NCBI GenBank assembly: GCA_034638255.1
Contig: JAWPGT010000001.1
Location: 2,170,001 to 2,234,000, forward strand
DNA from: Coprinus comatus
Taxonomy: Eukaryota > Basidiomycota > Agaricomycetes > Agaricales > Agaricaceae
Length of the DNA stretch: 64,000 nt
Direction: 5' to 3'
How positions within the stretch are numbered: position 1 is the stretch's first letter; each line of letters starts with the position of its first letter. A model generated the notes under the pieces. That model was not told where the DNA came from, made no database searches, and saw only the letters and a program-made list of their open reading frames with translations. A program made the translations under genes and the position numbers. Shown in pieces: positions 30,853 to 42,179 of the stretch.

Positions 30853-31363
30853 TCATCGGCGTGTTGGCTCACCCAAAAGGTGAGGTTCAAACCTCTGCAG
30901 ATTTGGTTTGTGTTGTGCGTGGTAGCGGATTACTGTGTTCGAGGTGGTAGGAGCATTTTGTGTGGTTCCGGTCTCCCCAGTGGGTAGCTTCAGGTTGCTT
31001 ATATGAAGGGGAACTATATCTTCTGCTGATCTCCAATATTTTAAGAAGGCATCTGATGACCAACGTCCTGTCGTTTTGACTACATCTGGAGGGACACCAG
31101 ATAAGAGGAGTTGTGTTGTTCCTCCGATCCTGAAGGAGTGTCCAGTGCAGTTTTTGTGGCCAGTTTTTTTCCAGATCTCGTTACATCTTTTGATGAATCT
31201 GTGTTTAGTGAGTGTCAAAACTTGGCCTCCCCACATGAACGAGAATAGTGGGGATGATCTTTGCATATTGGCTGTTTTGTCTAGGAAGGATTTCATTGTC
31301 TGGATCGGGTCAGTTTCTGGTGAGTAGATTTGTTTTGATAGAACTACCATCTGTCCTTTCCTA
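30853..31363 (-). pseudogene. Tyrosine recombinase, C-terminal half
   Basis: Contains the second half of the catalytic domain: GHSFRIGGT (H-x-x-R), GRWSSDAFLKYWR with the His/Trp position and the nucleophilic Tyr, then a low-complexity tail ending HLLGEPTRR. The first half lies at 38343-39048, across the inserted transposon. Without the insert and one TA, the two halves share one frame. Confidence 0.88.
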
Positions 31364-31758
31364 CACACCCAATGGCCCTGGACAGTTTAATAATAGTCAA
31401 ACGTCAGCTGTCCAGTAGATTTGATCACCTAACAGTTGATACATGACATTACACCATCCTTTTGATCTCTGTGACATGATAATCATATAACACTTCTCTA
31501 TGATGTATAATAGATACAAATATAACTTCTAGTGGCTCTCAAGACCCTGAAAGCTTACCTACAGCACAATGATGTTTATGTTGAGTTCTTTGGATCTCAA
31601 ATAACTCTCAAATGCACACAGTTTGAATATAATTCGATTGAGCTCAATATAATAACATTTTGAAGGAGATGTGCTGTTATTTGTTGCTTAAATAATGTCC
31701 TTGTTTATTCGTCTTATTGATGTCTGCATATGTATATTGAAAAGAACAAAATGAAGTA

Positions 31759-34700
31759 TTATAAATTGTCTACATGTTCTTGGTTGGCAGCTTCCCGATC
31801 ACGTTTATTCTTTAATCTTGTTGCAGCTGCCTTCTCCTTTGTAACAAGCCACTTCTCTGTACCACTAACTTCAATCTTCTGAGCCTATGAATTATGAATT
31901 TTGAGTCGTTCTGGTATAACTTCATCACCCACAGCTTGATTCTTATAAATGCACAATGGTTTAACCAGAGATCTAGGTAGACTTTCACTGAGTAAGTGGG
32001 TATTGTGTAAAGCATATTGATGATGTATTGGTAATAGATTGGCTTGGTGTGTGTTGCTTTCATGTACTGAACATTGAAATCAAAGATAATTGACTGGTTT
32101 CATTGTCATTATAAGTTCTTCTTGTCAGAATGGTAGAGATGTGAAGAGAATTGAGGGTAATAGTAATTCAGACACAGGCAGAAAGAAGGGAATTGATTGG
32201 ATGGTGTGTGTTGCTTATATTTCACGTACTGAACATTGTAAAATCATAATAAGGGAAAAGAACATTATGAAAATTGACTGGTGGAGTTTCATTGTCATTA
32301 TAAGTTCTTCTCATTATCAAAATAAAGAGATAATTACCTTAGATGATACAATGTCAATGATGGCTGTGTTTTGTAAAACTGGCATTTCAAGATCTATGTG
32401 TTTAGTACCAGGTGTCAGGTGTCGTGCAATTAAAACAAGGCCTGAACTCTGCCAGCCCTCGGGTACTAAAATTATTTTGATCTGCCCACAATATTGCACA
32501 GTGTTGGAACCCTAATTGATTGAGTTATATTGAGATTGTGTTAACTATTAACAATGAAGAGTTTACCTCTTGAGTGGTGTAAAAGACCCATGATAATAAT
32601 TTACATATGTCATTGTGTGATTGTGAGATCACTGAATTACCTAATAAAATGGCAGCTGCTGGCAAAATTCCTATAATTGTGTGATCCTGCAAGAGCTGAA
32701 TCTTGCCAGTCATATCCATCATATATTCTTGAAATGTTTTTGTAGTCTGGAGACCATCAGAAAGCTTGTTAATGTATCCTGTTAAAATCAATGACAGTCA
32801 ACTTTGTTAACAGAAGTGTTTGTAGTATATTTACCTGGTAACATCACATCTGTATTCACAAAATTAAGTCCTAATCGTCGTCGAAGATGCCTTTCCATCT
32901 TGAAAAAAGCTCAAACAGCTTTGCCAGCACATACATACTTGTCACCCTCTTTCCACTACCCTCTGCTTATATGATGTTTGAGGTTATCCATTCCTGCAAG
33001 TGTTAAAGCAATATCATGACTTGGGGAGTGGTGGTTTGAGAGGATACTGCATTGATAAAAGACTCTGTTCCAGGATTCAAAGAGTTCGGTTGCATAAAGA
33101 ATAGGTGGTCCAAAATGGGATATATCCCTTCTGAGATGGACGAGTAGATGAAGTTTGAATTTTTCCTTAATAAGGGCTGGGTTAAGAGCTCCCCATTGGT
33201 CCAAGAGGTTATCAATTGCACAGTCAAGATCCTCCTGATAGATTAGAATAAATAATGCTTAGCACTGGCCAAATAATTTATAAAAGTATGACTTACCAGA
33301 TATTCTGTCATATTCTTTATTTCGGGGAACCACAGCAAAGCTCCCAGTTCACCATTTGCCTTCCAAGTCTCAAATACCTTCATGTCATAATCTGATGCAA
33401 CAAGTTCATAGTCAATGTTCTGTTCTTCATTCCTCCCTTTCCCTTTTCCTCTCCCTTTCCCTTTCCCTTTCCCTTTCCCTTTCCCTTTCCCTTTTTCATT
33501 TTCATTTTTGTTTTCATTTTCATTTCCTTTCTCAGCTTCATCAGTAATAACCTCTTGATATTGATAGAGTTGCTCATAAAGGCAAAATACTGATAGTTGT
33601 TGCAATGACTTGAATTGGCGGCCAACAAGCGAGTTTTTGTATTACATGATGTAATCGGGTCAGAAAGAATGAAGCGATAGACCTTTTGTTTCAAGTTCTT
33701 CGAGCTTTAAAGCAAATTCGTGGTCTTTGTTTTGCAACCACTTATGAGTTGTTTCATACCAGAGATATTTGTTGGTACCAAGCAGGATGGTGTGCAGGAT
33801 TTCGCATGGTGTGTCAGTATGTGGATTGAAGTCTGGTAATCCAAATAAAATATTATAGTGATCTCCTGCACGAAATTTATAACGCTCTGCTGGAAGAATG
33901 GTATTAATGAAATATAACTTATTTATTGGGGGAGAAAAACTCATGAGAATTCTGAGACAACTTTGCAAAGCGTTCCAAAGGTTGAGTAATCAACCATTGG
34001 ATAACATCTACTTCAATTTGAGCTTTGAGTTCATCACAGATGCATTTACGTTTTGCTTTTGAGAGTTTCTCTGTATTCAAACGAATATCCCGTGTTGGCT
34101 CAAATTCTATACGATCATGTTGCATCTCTGTTATCTTCTTCTGTGTCTCAGATATCCAATGTAGGGCGATCCGATCCTTTACACCCATCTCTTTTCCTAT
34201 ATCATCAATATGTGATTGAACACCTCTAGCGGCTGCCTGAAATTGCTGTATAATCGTGCCAATGGTTTCTTGTGGGGTATGATCAATTCCAGGCTGCAAA
34301 AATATATGATGTAATTGATTAAAGGACTTTGACGTTGAAACCAAATGAATGATGCTTACCTCATACAACGCATGATAACCAGCCTCCGTCTCTCTCATCT
34401 TCTTCAGACCTCCTCCTTTATCAGAATGGCACCACTGATTGGCCCAAGAACCTGATGTCGAGCTCGCTTCAGCCTGCACATGGATATATGTTTGGAATAT
34501 GATGTCTGTTGCAAGTTGACAATCATATGCATCTTTCCATTCTCCTCTTCTAGTTTTGGTGAGTTTTTGATTAATTGACAATATCTGCGTACTTACAAAT
34601 CTTTGGAGAAAGCATCTAATTGTTCTAGAGCAGAAGCATTGGGGGAAGTTGAAGCAAAATGAACAAAGTATTCTTGGTTCCGGACCTGGTGAGGTATGTT

Positions 34701-35487
34701 GACGTTGACAAAGTACACGTTCATATGAGCATTGTACTGTTTTGTACGATTACCAGAAACATCATCCGTCCACGCCATAAGTGATATGCAAAAGGCAGGA
34801 CGACCTTTTGCAAGGATTTGGATGGGGTGGGCTATCATCTTGGAAGCAATACCCAACTTTCTGGTGGTGACATTTTCAAGGATCGTTATTTCAGGTGTTA
34901 AGGACTGAAGGGAAAGGAAGTTGACTGAGAGCTCTTTGCAAGGTATGTAATGCTTTTCAGGATCGACCAGCTCAAATTGACCACCACTTGTTTCAGCCAC
35001 ATATACACACTCTGCATGTTCTTCGCCACGATACACCACCCACTTTAAAAGAATTACATACTTTCCGCCCCATAGCTGCACAATCTCTTTCACATAGAAG
35101 TGATACCAGCTTTTCCCCTTCCAGTCTGCCCACATCGGTGTCAATCGAGTATCCGGCAATTCTTGGACAAATTTTCCTGCCTGATAGAACTCTGAAACAG
35201 TTTCTGTTATCTCAGGGTAAATCCGTATATGTTTCCGTACTTCTGGATTTGCCCAATCCTAGAAGCTGTGAGTAAGTTCAAGATTAAAAAAAAGAGAACT
35301 GAATGCTTACCAGGCAAAGGCTATCAATAGGATCGTTCATATAAAACTTAACACCCTTAACCGACTCATGCTCCTCCATCTTTACTAAAGCTCTCTCCGA
35401 TAGATCTTTTTGCAAGGTCCGTAGTCCATTTAATGTTGGTACATCAGGAGCTTTGATTTCTTTCAACATCCATAGAATGGCTTGCAT
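31759..35487 (-). CDS. Large transposase-like protein of the inserted element (many exons, partly decayed)
   Basis: Protein-like segments in consecutive minus frames belong to one gene: 35487-35290 (APDVPTLNGLRTLQKDL), 35159-34593 (TDDVSGNRTKQYNAHMNVYF, NQEYFVHFASTSPNASALEQ), 34581-33919 (ARGVQSHIDDIG, VKDRIALHWIS), 33968-33660 (LPDFNPHTDTPCEILHTILLG), 33605-33243 (FPEIKNMTEYL), 33204-32956 (KLHLLVHLRRDISHFGPPIL), 32791-32525, 32499-32317 and a tail ending at 31759 (VTKEKAAATRLKNKRDREAA). This order is that of a large protein found repeatedly in Agaricomycete genomes as part of DNA transposons. Upstream coding to about 35850 is interrupted by TGA. Exact exons were not fixed. It includes a low-complexity (GK)n run. 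Confidence 0.65.
32127..32262. repeat. Fragment matching the host YR element, inside the DNA transposon
   Basis: cagaatggtagaga, then cagacaca...agaaagaagggaattgattggatggt, then cataataagggaaaagaacattatgaa match 42651-42750 and 42853-42879 of the YR retroelement in the same order and orientation. Next to it, 32040-32130 and 32205-32325 repeat each other (tgtgtgttgctt...catgtactgaacattg, and tttcattgtcattataagttcttct), so the insertion of foreign sequence came with a local duplication. It lies between coding segments of the transposase. Confidence 0.7.
33435..33495. repeat. (CCCTTT)n simple repeat inside the transposase
   Basis: About nine near-perfect CCCTTT units. On the minus strand they encode a Gly-Lys repeat within the transposase reading frame, so expansion keeps the frame. 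Confidence 0.9.
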
Positions 35488-35875
35488 ATGGTCGTCTGAT
35501 AGCCGCAGTCAGGGTAAATTGTCAAGAACAGTGAGCAGAAAATTGGTTTTGTTTCCGTATGGAAACCAATTGTTGGTTTCATTATTAAGCTGAGTATTGT
35601 TCATTGCAAAGTCATTGATATTTTCAGCTAATAAAGATGGTTTAGATTTTTTTTAAACCATCGAAGAGCTTCACAACTTACTTTGCATATAATCCTCAAC
35701 ATGTGGAGTAAAGTCTTCATAAGGATTATGCACCATTGAATCATAGTCAAAATCACTCATTGATTTTGCTATCCTCGCACAGGTCTTCGCAATGTTGTCA
35801 TCCGTGTTCATTTCCATCTCAATATCCTCTTCCTCGACTAGATCTGATAGCCGTATTCCCCTGCTTGGAGTTTCC

Positions 35876-35951
35876 GATGTAGAAGCAGTACCCTGGATGA
35901 TGGATTCCCTAACGATGTAGAAGCAGTACCCTGGATGATGGATTCCCTAAC
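35876..35951. repeat. Two perfect 38-bp tandem units
   Basis: gatgtagaagcagtaccctg...ccctaac occurs twice head to tail (35876-35913 and 35914-35951) in the putative 5' part of the transposase gene. The length is not a multiple of three. Confidence 0.9.
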
Positions 35952-36278
35952 AATGTCATCTGGGAATTCCCATGCACGTTTATCTCTTGAGTGTTTATTT
36001 TTTAATGCTTGTTTCTAAAGAGCTTTCAGATGCTGGCTACTTTTTAGATGCTTCTTTATACTTGATACATAAATCACTTTGTTGGTAAGTGATTCATTTG
36101 AACACGTATGACATTCGACTAAGCGTTCTTTAGCATTAATGAGTTTGAAGCCTTCGAAGATATATCAGAATATAAGTAATATGCGATTCTCATTTCATAC
36201 CTTTTGGTACTTTGTTTTTTGACAGCATTAACACAGCAACAGATGAGCAAATTGTGAGTTTCAACTTTCCAGTCACAT

Positions 36279-37873
36279 GTGAATGTGACGCAATATAATT
36301 CACCACCTTTGCTATTTCTGACTTTTGCCAGCTCACATATACAGTGTCCCTGCATTATGCCCATCCTTCTCAGCAATATCACACTGTCATCTGGTACAGA
36401 TACTCCTCCTCTATTCTTGACTCCATTAGATACGCCCTCGCCATCTGAAACACACTCACCGGGTGTTCTCTCAGCACCATCTGATACGCTCATAGCCGGT
36501 ACACCTACAAGATCAGTTGGTACACCCACGGGAATAGCTGGAACTCCAGCTCCATGGTCTGAAGGAAGTGGAACTCCCGAGCCTTCAGATATTGGCTTGT
36601 ATACTCGTAACTTCCCCTCTCACAATAATACTCCAAGCACTAGTACCCAATCAACAATCCCTTGTAAACAACCAGCACCCGATACTGACTTAACTCAAGT
36701 GTTTCACAATGTGAAACGCACCTTCAAGCTATCGAAACGATCTCGCAAAGAATTAAAAGGGATGATTTCAGTAAGTTTAAAATATTATTATATTTGCAAA
36801 CATGGTTTTCACCAGTTAACAGATGTCAACAGCAGAATGCCAGATTCAGATGGCTGCTTCACTCTTACATCTACAGGAACGGCTGGATCTCCTCCAACCA
36901 TCAGCTGATGCTAAGGTCACCTTTGTCATACCAAAGGCAGTTCGCGTATATATTTTCTTTTTCTCTCTATGGATGTTCTTCTGAAGGAACCTTTCAAGGA
37001 TTTTATTGACTTGCAAACATTCATCCAAGTGATGAATCCCTCAATCACACACTACACCGACAAAGATGATGGGGAGCTGATGAATATTCCAGAGATGGGC
37101 CCAACCAATGTTATTTGGGTGAGTACATGTTTTCGTACAACTGTGTTTAGTATTTACTAACCTCTCTCTTAGAATCTGATCCACCGGACTCCCCATCTTG
37201 GAATCACACAAGAAATGGTAAAGGATAATTCAAAGAAACAAGTGATCGAAGGATATATAAAGAAGAAATTAAATAATCATCGTCATAATCTTAAAAATGC
37301 GGTGCGTATCAGTGTGTTGATAATATTATTAAGTTAATGAAATGTTCTATTAGATTGAAAATTCTATTGGAAGAGGTAAAAAGAAGAATGGTGCGAAACA
37401 AAAGATGAACATTGTTGACTTGGTTCGTGCCGCAAATCACAAACTCAAGTCAGCAAAGCTCTTGGTATGTTACCAACGATGCATGAGGTTGGCATTTTTG
37501 GTATGTGATCTGATTTTGTGATATTACATGAACTAATATATTCATCATAGCGCAACGCATATTTGATTGCTGAGGAAGGCAACCTTGATTATTGGTTTAC
37601 GGTTGATCTCCAATTATGGGAGTATCGCAAAAGCTTACCAGCTCTGCAAGACAAGTATGTACATTCACAATCGTTCTGTTCTTTATCTCATTTGAATATA
37701 GGGGTTACATGTCTATCATAGCAAATGATTTAGATTTGTATGGACAGCCATCGCCAGAAGACAAATGTTATATCCAACCTACACAAAAAGCTCCGAAAGA
37801 TGGCGAGGTTGTGTCTTTGGATGATGACAATAGCAGTAATGATAATGCATCAAGTGATAGTGACAGTGATTAA
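36279..37873 (+). CDS. Accessory gene of the inserted DNA transposon
   Basis: Opposite in direction to the transposase. The first exon (36279 or ATG 36345 to about 36771) is Pro/Ser/Thr-rich with repeated GTP motifs, then KRTFKLSKRSRKELKGMIS. Further exons follow with good GT-AG sites: about 36825-36950 (ECQIQMAASLLHLQERLDLL, coiled coil), the block ending W at 37118 (KEPFKDFIDLQTFIQ), 37173-37301, 37355-37500, 37551-37653 and 37702-37873. The C-terminal part has YLIAEEGNLDYWFTVDLQLW and an acidic Ser/Asp tail (DDDNSSNDN...SDSDSD). It is possibly a second mobility protein or DNA-bound cofactor; function unknown. Confidence 0.6.
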
Positions 37874-38342
37874 TCATTAGATTCAGTCTCTTTTTTGCTT
37901 TCTTTTTTTAATATCATTTGTTTTGACTTTGCTTTTGAATTGTGATCACATGAGTAAAAAAACTAACAAAATAATATAAACTGGTCTTATATTCAATTGA
38001 GAAACCAACAACAATTTAATCACCATTTGTACATCAATCGGAGTTGAAACAAAGGATGAACAGAGTCACAATTCGAGACCCAAAAGGTATTGCCTGGACT
38101 TCATAATGGTAAAACATGACTTACATTATGCTCTTAAAATGTCATTAAAAGAATAGTTAAGTTACTCTCGACTGGACCTCAAGCATCTGCTCTCGTATTG
38201 ACGTTACCTCTCATATGACAGTTATTTGACACCGGAAATTGCTCTTTCCTGGAGAGCTGATCCGAAACATGTGATTGTTACCTAATGAAAATTGGATCTC
38301 AGCTATTTACTATCAATTTGAAGTCCGGGCCCACGGGGTGTG

Positions 38343-39048
38343 TATCAGTCTTGGTCTTGGGAATGAAGAGATTCCATGACATTTTCGAAGGTGAAGTTAG
38401 TGATTCAATGTCATTTTTTGATGGGCATTCGGTTGTTGATAAATCTTGGCCGGATGTTGGTAATAGTTCACCAAGTCTACATTGAGCCCAGAAAGCTGTA
38501 CATGCACAAGCCAATATGGCTGCATCTTCACTGTTATTTGTGTGTAAATGTTTTGCTAGCAATTTGAGGGCATCGAGTATGACGTGTCTCTTCTGTATGT
38601 GGGCATTGTCTCTGGGTGCAAGGTTTTTACATCCTTGTAAGACTTGCTTTAATCTAGCACCACCGTACCAGTGCCAGTCATTGAAGGTGTGCCAAGCTCT
38701 CATGGCAGAAATCCGGCTGTTAACCGCTGTTGCAGAAAGGGAACCCAGAGACTCGGTGGCAAAGGCACATAATAAATATTCAGATGATGGTGTCCGTTTC
38801 TCTGGGGGAATACCATGGGTGTCGCAGAATTGGTGGAATTTTTGAATTGAACATCTGTAGCCATTTGTTGTAGAAGTAGCCCAACTAGACTTTAAGGCTT
38901 TGACAATGTTCATATCGGTTTCGGCGTTGAAGTCTTCGGGGCCTACTAAGGAGGATGGTCGTAGTGGGATGATTGGCCTCTCGTTATGGGCATTATTGGT
39001 TTGTAGGAATTGAGGGGATGGGATAAAACGTGGTAAGAAGGGGGGCAT
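38343..39048 (-). pseudogene. Tyrosine recombinase, N-terminal half
   Basis: From ATG 39048 to the transposon insertion at 38343: a SAM-like core-binding region (SSWATSTTNGYRCSIQKFHQF, NSRISAMRAWH) and the start of the catalytic domain with the first catalytic Arg in AQCRLGELLP, then FIPKTKTD at the break. The continuation is at 31361-30853. Confidence 0.88.
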
Positions 39049-39129
39049 TACTATTTATTGTGGATGGTATCTAAGTTGGAACTACTCTGTGATGCTACGT
39101 GTATGTCAAATGCATTGTGGGAAGGTAAA

Positions 39130-41034
39130 TTATGTAATGAAATCATCGTCGATGAGATATGGACTAAGGAAGGGGGTTATGGTGAAAGAATTCGTGCAGT
39201 GAGTAAAGGAGTCTGGGATTAGACCTCTAGAGGGTCTATCTGCTAAGTTGTCTTTGGATTGAACGTACACTGAGGTCAACCATAGGGAATTGACCTGAAG
39301 CAGTGTTGTGATGTGTTGTAGGATGATGTTCTGTTCGTGACTGCAGGATTTTCCGTTGTTGATCGCATTGATAACGCCCGTGTTGTCCGATTTCAAAACA
39401 AAGTGAGTGTTGTCGAATCTTTTGTGTACTGCTAGGCGGAGACTGCACTCGATCGCTATGATTTCAGCCCATCCGATTGTGTGTTCTGGGTGGTTGTCCC
39501 AGCCTTTCTTTAACTTCCAGGATTTCCATTCATTTCCGAATATCACACCAATTCCCCATGATGTGGATGCATCTACCCAGAATTCAATTAGACATGGCGG
39601 GGGTGGTGGGATGATTTTGGAGGAGCAGGTGCTATCTTGTAAGTTGCTTATCCACCAGATTATGTCGCTCCTGATGGTTGCATTTGGAAATCTCCTAGCG
39701 AAGGGTGACAAACTCTTGAAAGAGTGTACGAATTTTGATAATGCAGGTAAACGAGATCTGCCATTGGGGAGTGCTAGGGAGCAGTGTACTAAGGTGCCAA
39801 GTAGTGTTTCAGCTTCGCGTTTTGTGAATTTGTTTAAGGAGCTTGGCCAGGATGATAACCTTCTTAAGTATTTCTCTCGTTTGTCCTCTGGGATGCTAAC
39901 AGTTTTGGCTTCAAGGTCCCATAGGAAACCTAGGTAGCGAAAGACAGATGCAAATGGGACTGTCTTGGATGGTTTCCATGGCCATCCAAGTGGTGCTGCA
40001 ATCTTCTCTATGAGGTCGAGATCGTATGTGTATGACTTTGGTTCTGGTGAGGAGTTTCCAAGTTTTTCCATTAGGTATCTTAAGAACAAGAAATCATCTA
40101 CCCAGTTTTCACAAGGTGAGTTTGTATGTCTTCAAATGATTTCGGACATTGCATCCGCTAATCTCCTGAAAACGCCTCCAGAACTGCTTGCCCCGAATGG
40201 GGCACAATGATTGATGTAGAACTTTTCATTCCAGGAAACGATGAAGTATCTCTGTTGAGCTGGTGAAATTGGGCAACACCAGAAGGCTGCGTCTACGTCC
40301 ATTGTCGCGGCTTGGGTTCCCGGTGGAGCTGTTTCTACCAATTTGTAGACTTTGGTGAATGAGCCCCAATTACAGGTGAATTCGTCAGGGTTTATGTCTT
40401 TATTCACTGACTTAATTTCTCTATCATTTCATGGGAATGAGAAATCTTGAATAACCCTGAATTCGTCTTGGCTATTGGCTTTGGGAACGGTTCCAAGAGG
40501 GGGTGAGTGGAATTCTCCGATTTTTTGGTGGAGTTGTGATTTTGAGTATGGGCTGCTGTAATGACTGGCAGTAAGTTCTTTTTCAATGTACTTTTCAATG
40601 ATGTTGGGGTGGTCTATGGCTGATTTATGGTTTTTCGGAGTGTAGGTTGAATTGATGGGAGTTTTAACTCCCATATCGAAACCGAACTCAATGCTGGATG
40701 GGATGTCGGGGAAGGTGTCTAATAGGTTGAGGCATTGTAAAATATTTTTCCATTTGTTATGTACAAGTGGGGTGATCACTGGGAGAGAATCATACAGATT
40801 TGCATGATTGTGCTCCGTGATCGGTTGATTGGCACAGTGTACATTGGTGAACTCCATGGTTTGGGGCTGGTAGTTGTTGGCAGCCCATGACCCCGTTGAA
40901 TTTGTAGCAATAGAATTTTCCTTCACTGTCAAACCTGGTACTCCTCGGATTGGGTCCTTGTGGGAGTAGGATTGGGTTGCCATTGACCATGAATGATGAT
41001 GTGCAGACAATGGATTGGTGGTTTTTATCTCCAC
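39130..41034 (-). pseudogene. YR element reverse transcriptase and RNase H, with TGA stops
   Basis: Minus-strand coding from about 41034 to 39130. Preceding region TPKNHKSAIDHPN; RT fingers GTVPKANSQDEFRVIQDFS; palm MDVDAAFWC; INHCAPFGASSSGG; active-site ENWVDDFLFLRYL (about 40090); thumb; RNase H with FWVDASTSWGIGV, IGWAEIIAIE and LKSDNTGV. TGA codons at 40431-40429 and 40134-40132 break the otherwise continuous frame. Each can be explained by one C-to-T or G-to-A change. The 3' end stops at 39130, about 80 bases before the recombinase ATG. Confidence 0.85.
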
Positions 41035-41860
41035 AGAGAAAACACCGACTTGGTTGTTTCCATGTGTTATTTGTGTTTGAGGATCCTTGATTCCTCCGAA
41101 AGTTATTGGAGCTCTGTCACTGGTAAGGGTTGTATCGTTGTTGTTGACGTGGAGGTCCGACTTGATATGGGTTATAGTTATTGTAGTGGTTGTTGGGTTG
41201 GTTGTGTTGGAAAGGGAGGTTGTCGTATGTCGGTCTTTGGTTCTGAGTATTAAGCTGGTGATTAGATTTAACTAAACATGCGTATATGCACTGTGACTCA
41301 GCAGTTTTCCAGATCTTTTCCTGGAGGGCAGCTGGGTCTAGGGTGTATTGCCGGCTTTGTCTTCTGATGGCAATATCATAAGTCAACCAAATATCCCAGT
41401 TCTGGGATTTGTCATTGGTATTGAGTATTCGTTCGAAGTGAGCGTTCCATGCTGTATATAATTTGTGGGAGTTCATGGATTTTATCATATATAAAAGGCG
41501 GCTCCATGCTTGGTGCCATTCCTTGAAATTCAATTTATCCTCTTCTGCCTCGTTCAGAGGTTTGTCCGTCAGTGTAAGATTCCCGTTGTAATCCATGCGA
41601 ACATCTTGGCTATCAACATGGTTGATGGCCCTGGAGAGACATCTTCTGTCTGTCAGATATGTCAAAGGTATGTGCATCTCCCAGCCTCTGCCCTTTCTGA
41701 ACCTGGCCCAAATATTGTCTGGGATTTCTACGGGTGCTTCGTCACATTGTTGTCTGGTTGTGAATTCGATGTAACCTCTTTGATCGCATTGGGTGACAAT
41801 GTGTTCATTGTTGTTGACGTCGGAGAGGGAGACATCTATTTATTTATGGGTAATTTGTAA
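40990..41860 (-). pseudogene. YR element Gag-like ORF with zinc knuckles
   Basis: Coding starts before 41677 (upstream in-frame DVSLSDVNNNEHIVTQ, RKGRGWEMHIPLTYLTD) and continues as a helical capsid-like region (WHQAWSRLLYMIKSMN, YTAWNAHFERIL). An Asn/Gln/Pro-rich stretch follows, then a TGA at 41119-41117, and in the same frame a zinc knuckle CFLCGDKNHQSIVC. A second Cys/His cluster, CTLCQSTDHGAQSC, follows close to the end. It is an RNA-binding structural protein of the retroelement, now interrupted. Confidence 0.7.
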
Positions 41861-42179
41861 GTTTGATTCTCTCGGAATTGGTTTATGTTTGAAATGGGGG
41901 TATGACCTTGTTCGGGCTCGGTGACCCTCGTAAGGGAAGATGGACCCAGTCGGTTGGGTGTATGTGTGTAATCACATGTGGAGATTTTAAGTGTCCCCTA
42001 TCTGGGACGTATTCTGCTCGTACGCAGTAAAATATGTATATGTGATAGTAAATCGTGGCCCGTGGGTTGAGTACATGAAATACTGCATGACAAAGTATTG
42101 CCCGTGGGCAAAGGTCCATAGACAAATTGGCATACCCCCGTATGGGTGCTGGTATAATGTATGATAGTTGGGATAGGAG

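Larger units (their letters stand above)
31364..38342. mobile_element. 6,979-bp DNA transposon inserted in the YR recombinase gene
   Basis: The left end CACACCC (31364-31370) and right end GGGTGTG (38336-38342) are inverted copies. The first 20 bases match the reverse complement of the last 20 at about 16 positions. TA flanks both sides (31362-31363 and 38343-38344). A 2-bp TA duplication with CAC termini suggests a CACTA/Mirage/Chapaev-type (CMC) element; Agaricomycete Plavaka- or KDZ-like groups are alternatives. Inside lie a large minus-strand transposase-like gene and a plus-strand gene of unknown role, in divergent orientation around 35.5-36.3 kb. Confidence 0.8.

Noticed and set aside
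33356..33547. Plus-strand ORF of Leu-Ser repeats
   Set aside because: It is the complement of the (CCCTTT)n stretch within the transposase.
31364..38342. Classification of the inserted element as KDZ
   Set aside because: KDZ elements usually leave 8-bp target duplications; here only TA is duplicated, which fits CMC-type elements better. Left open pending a profile search.
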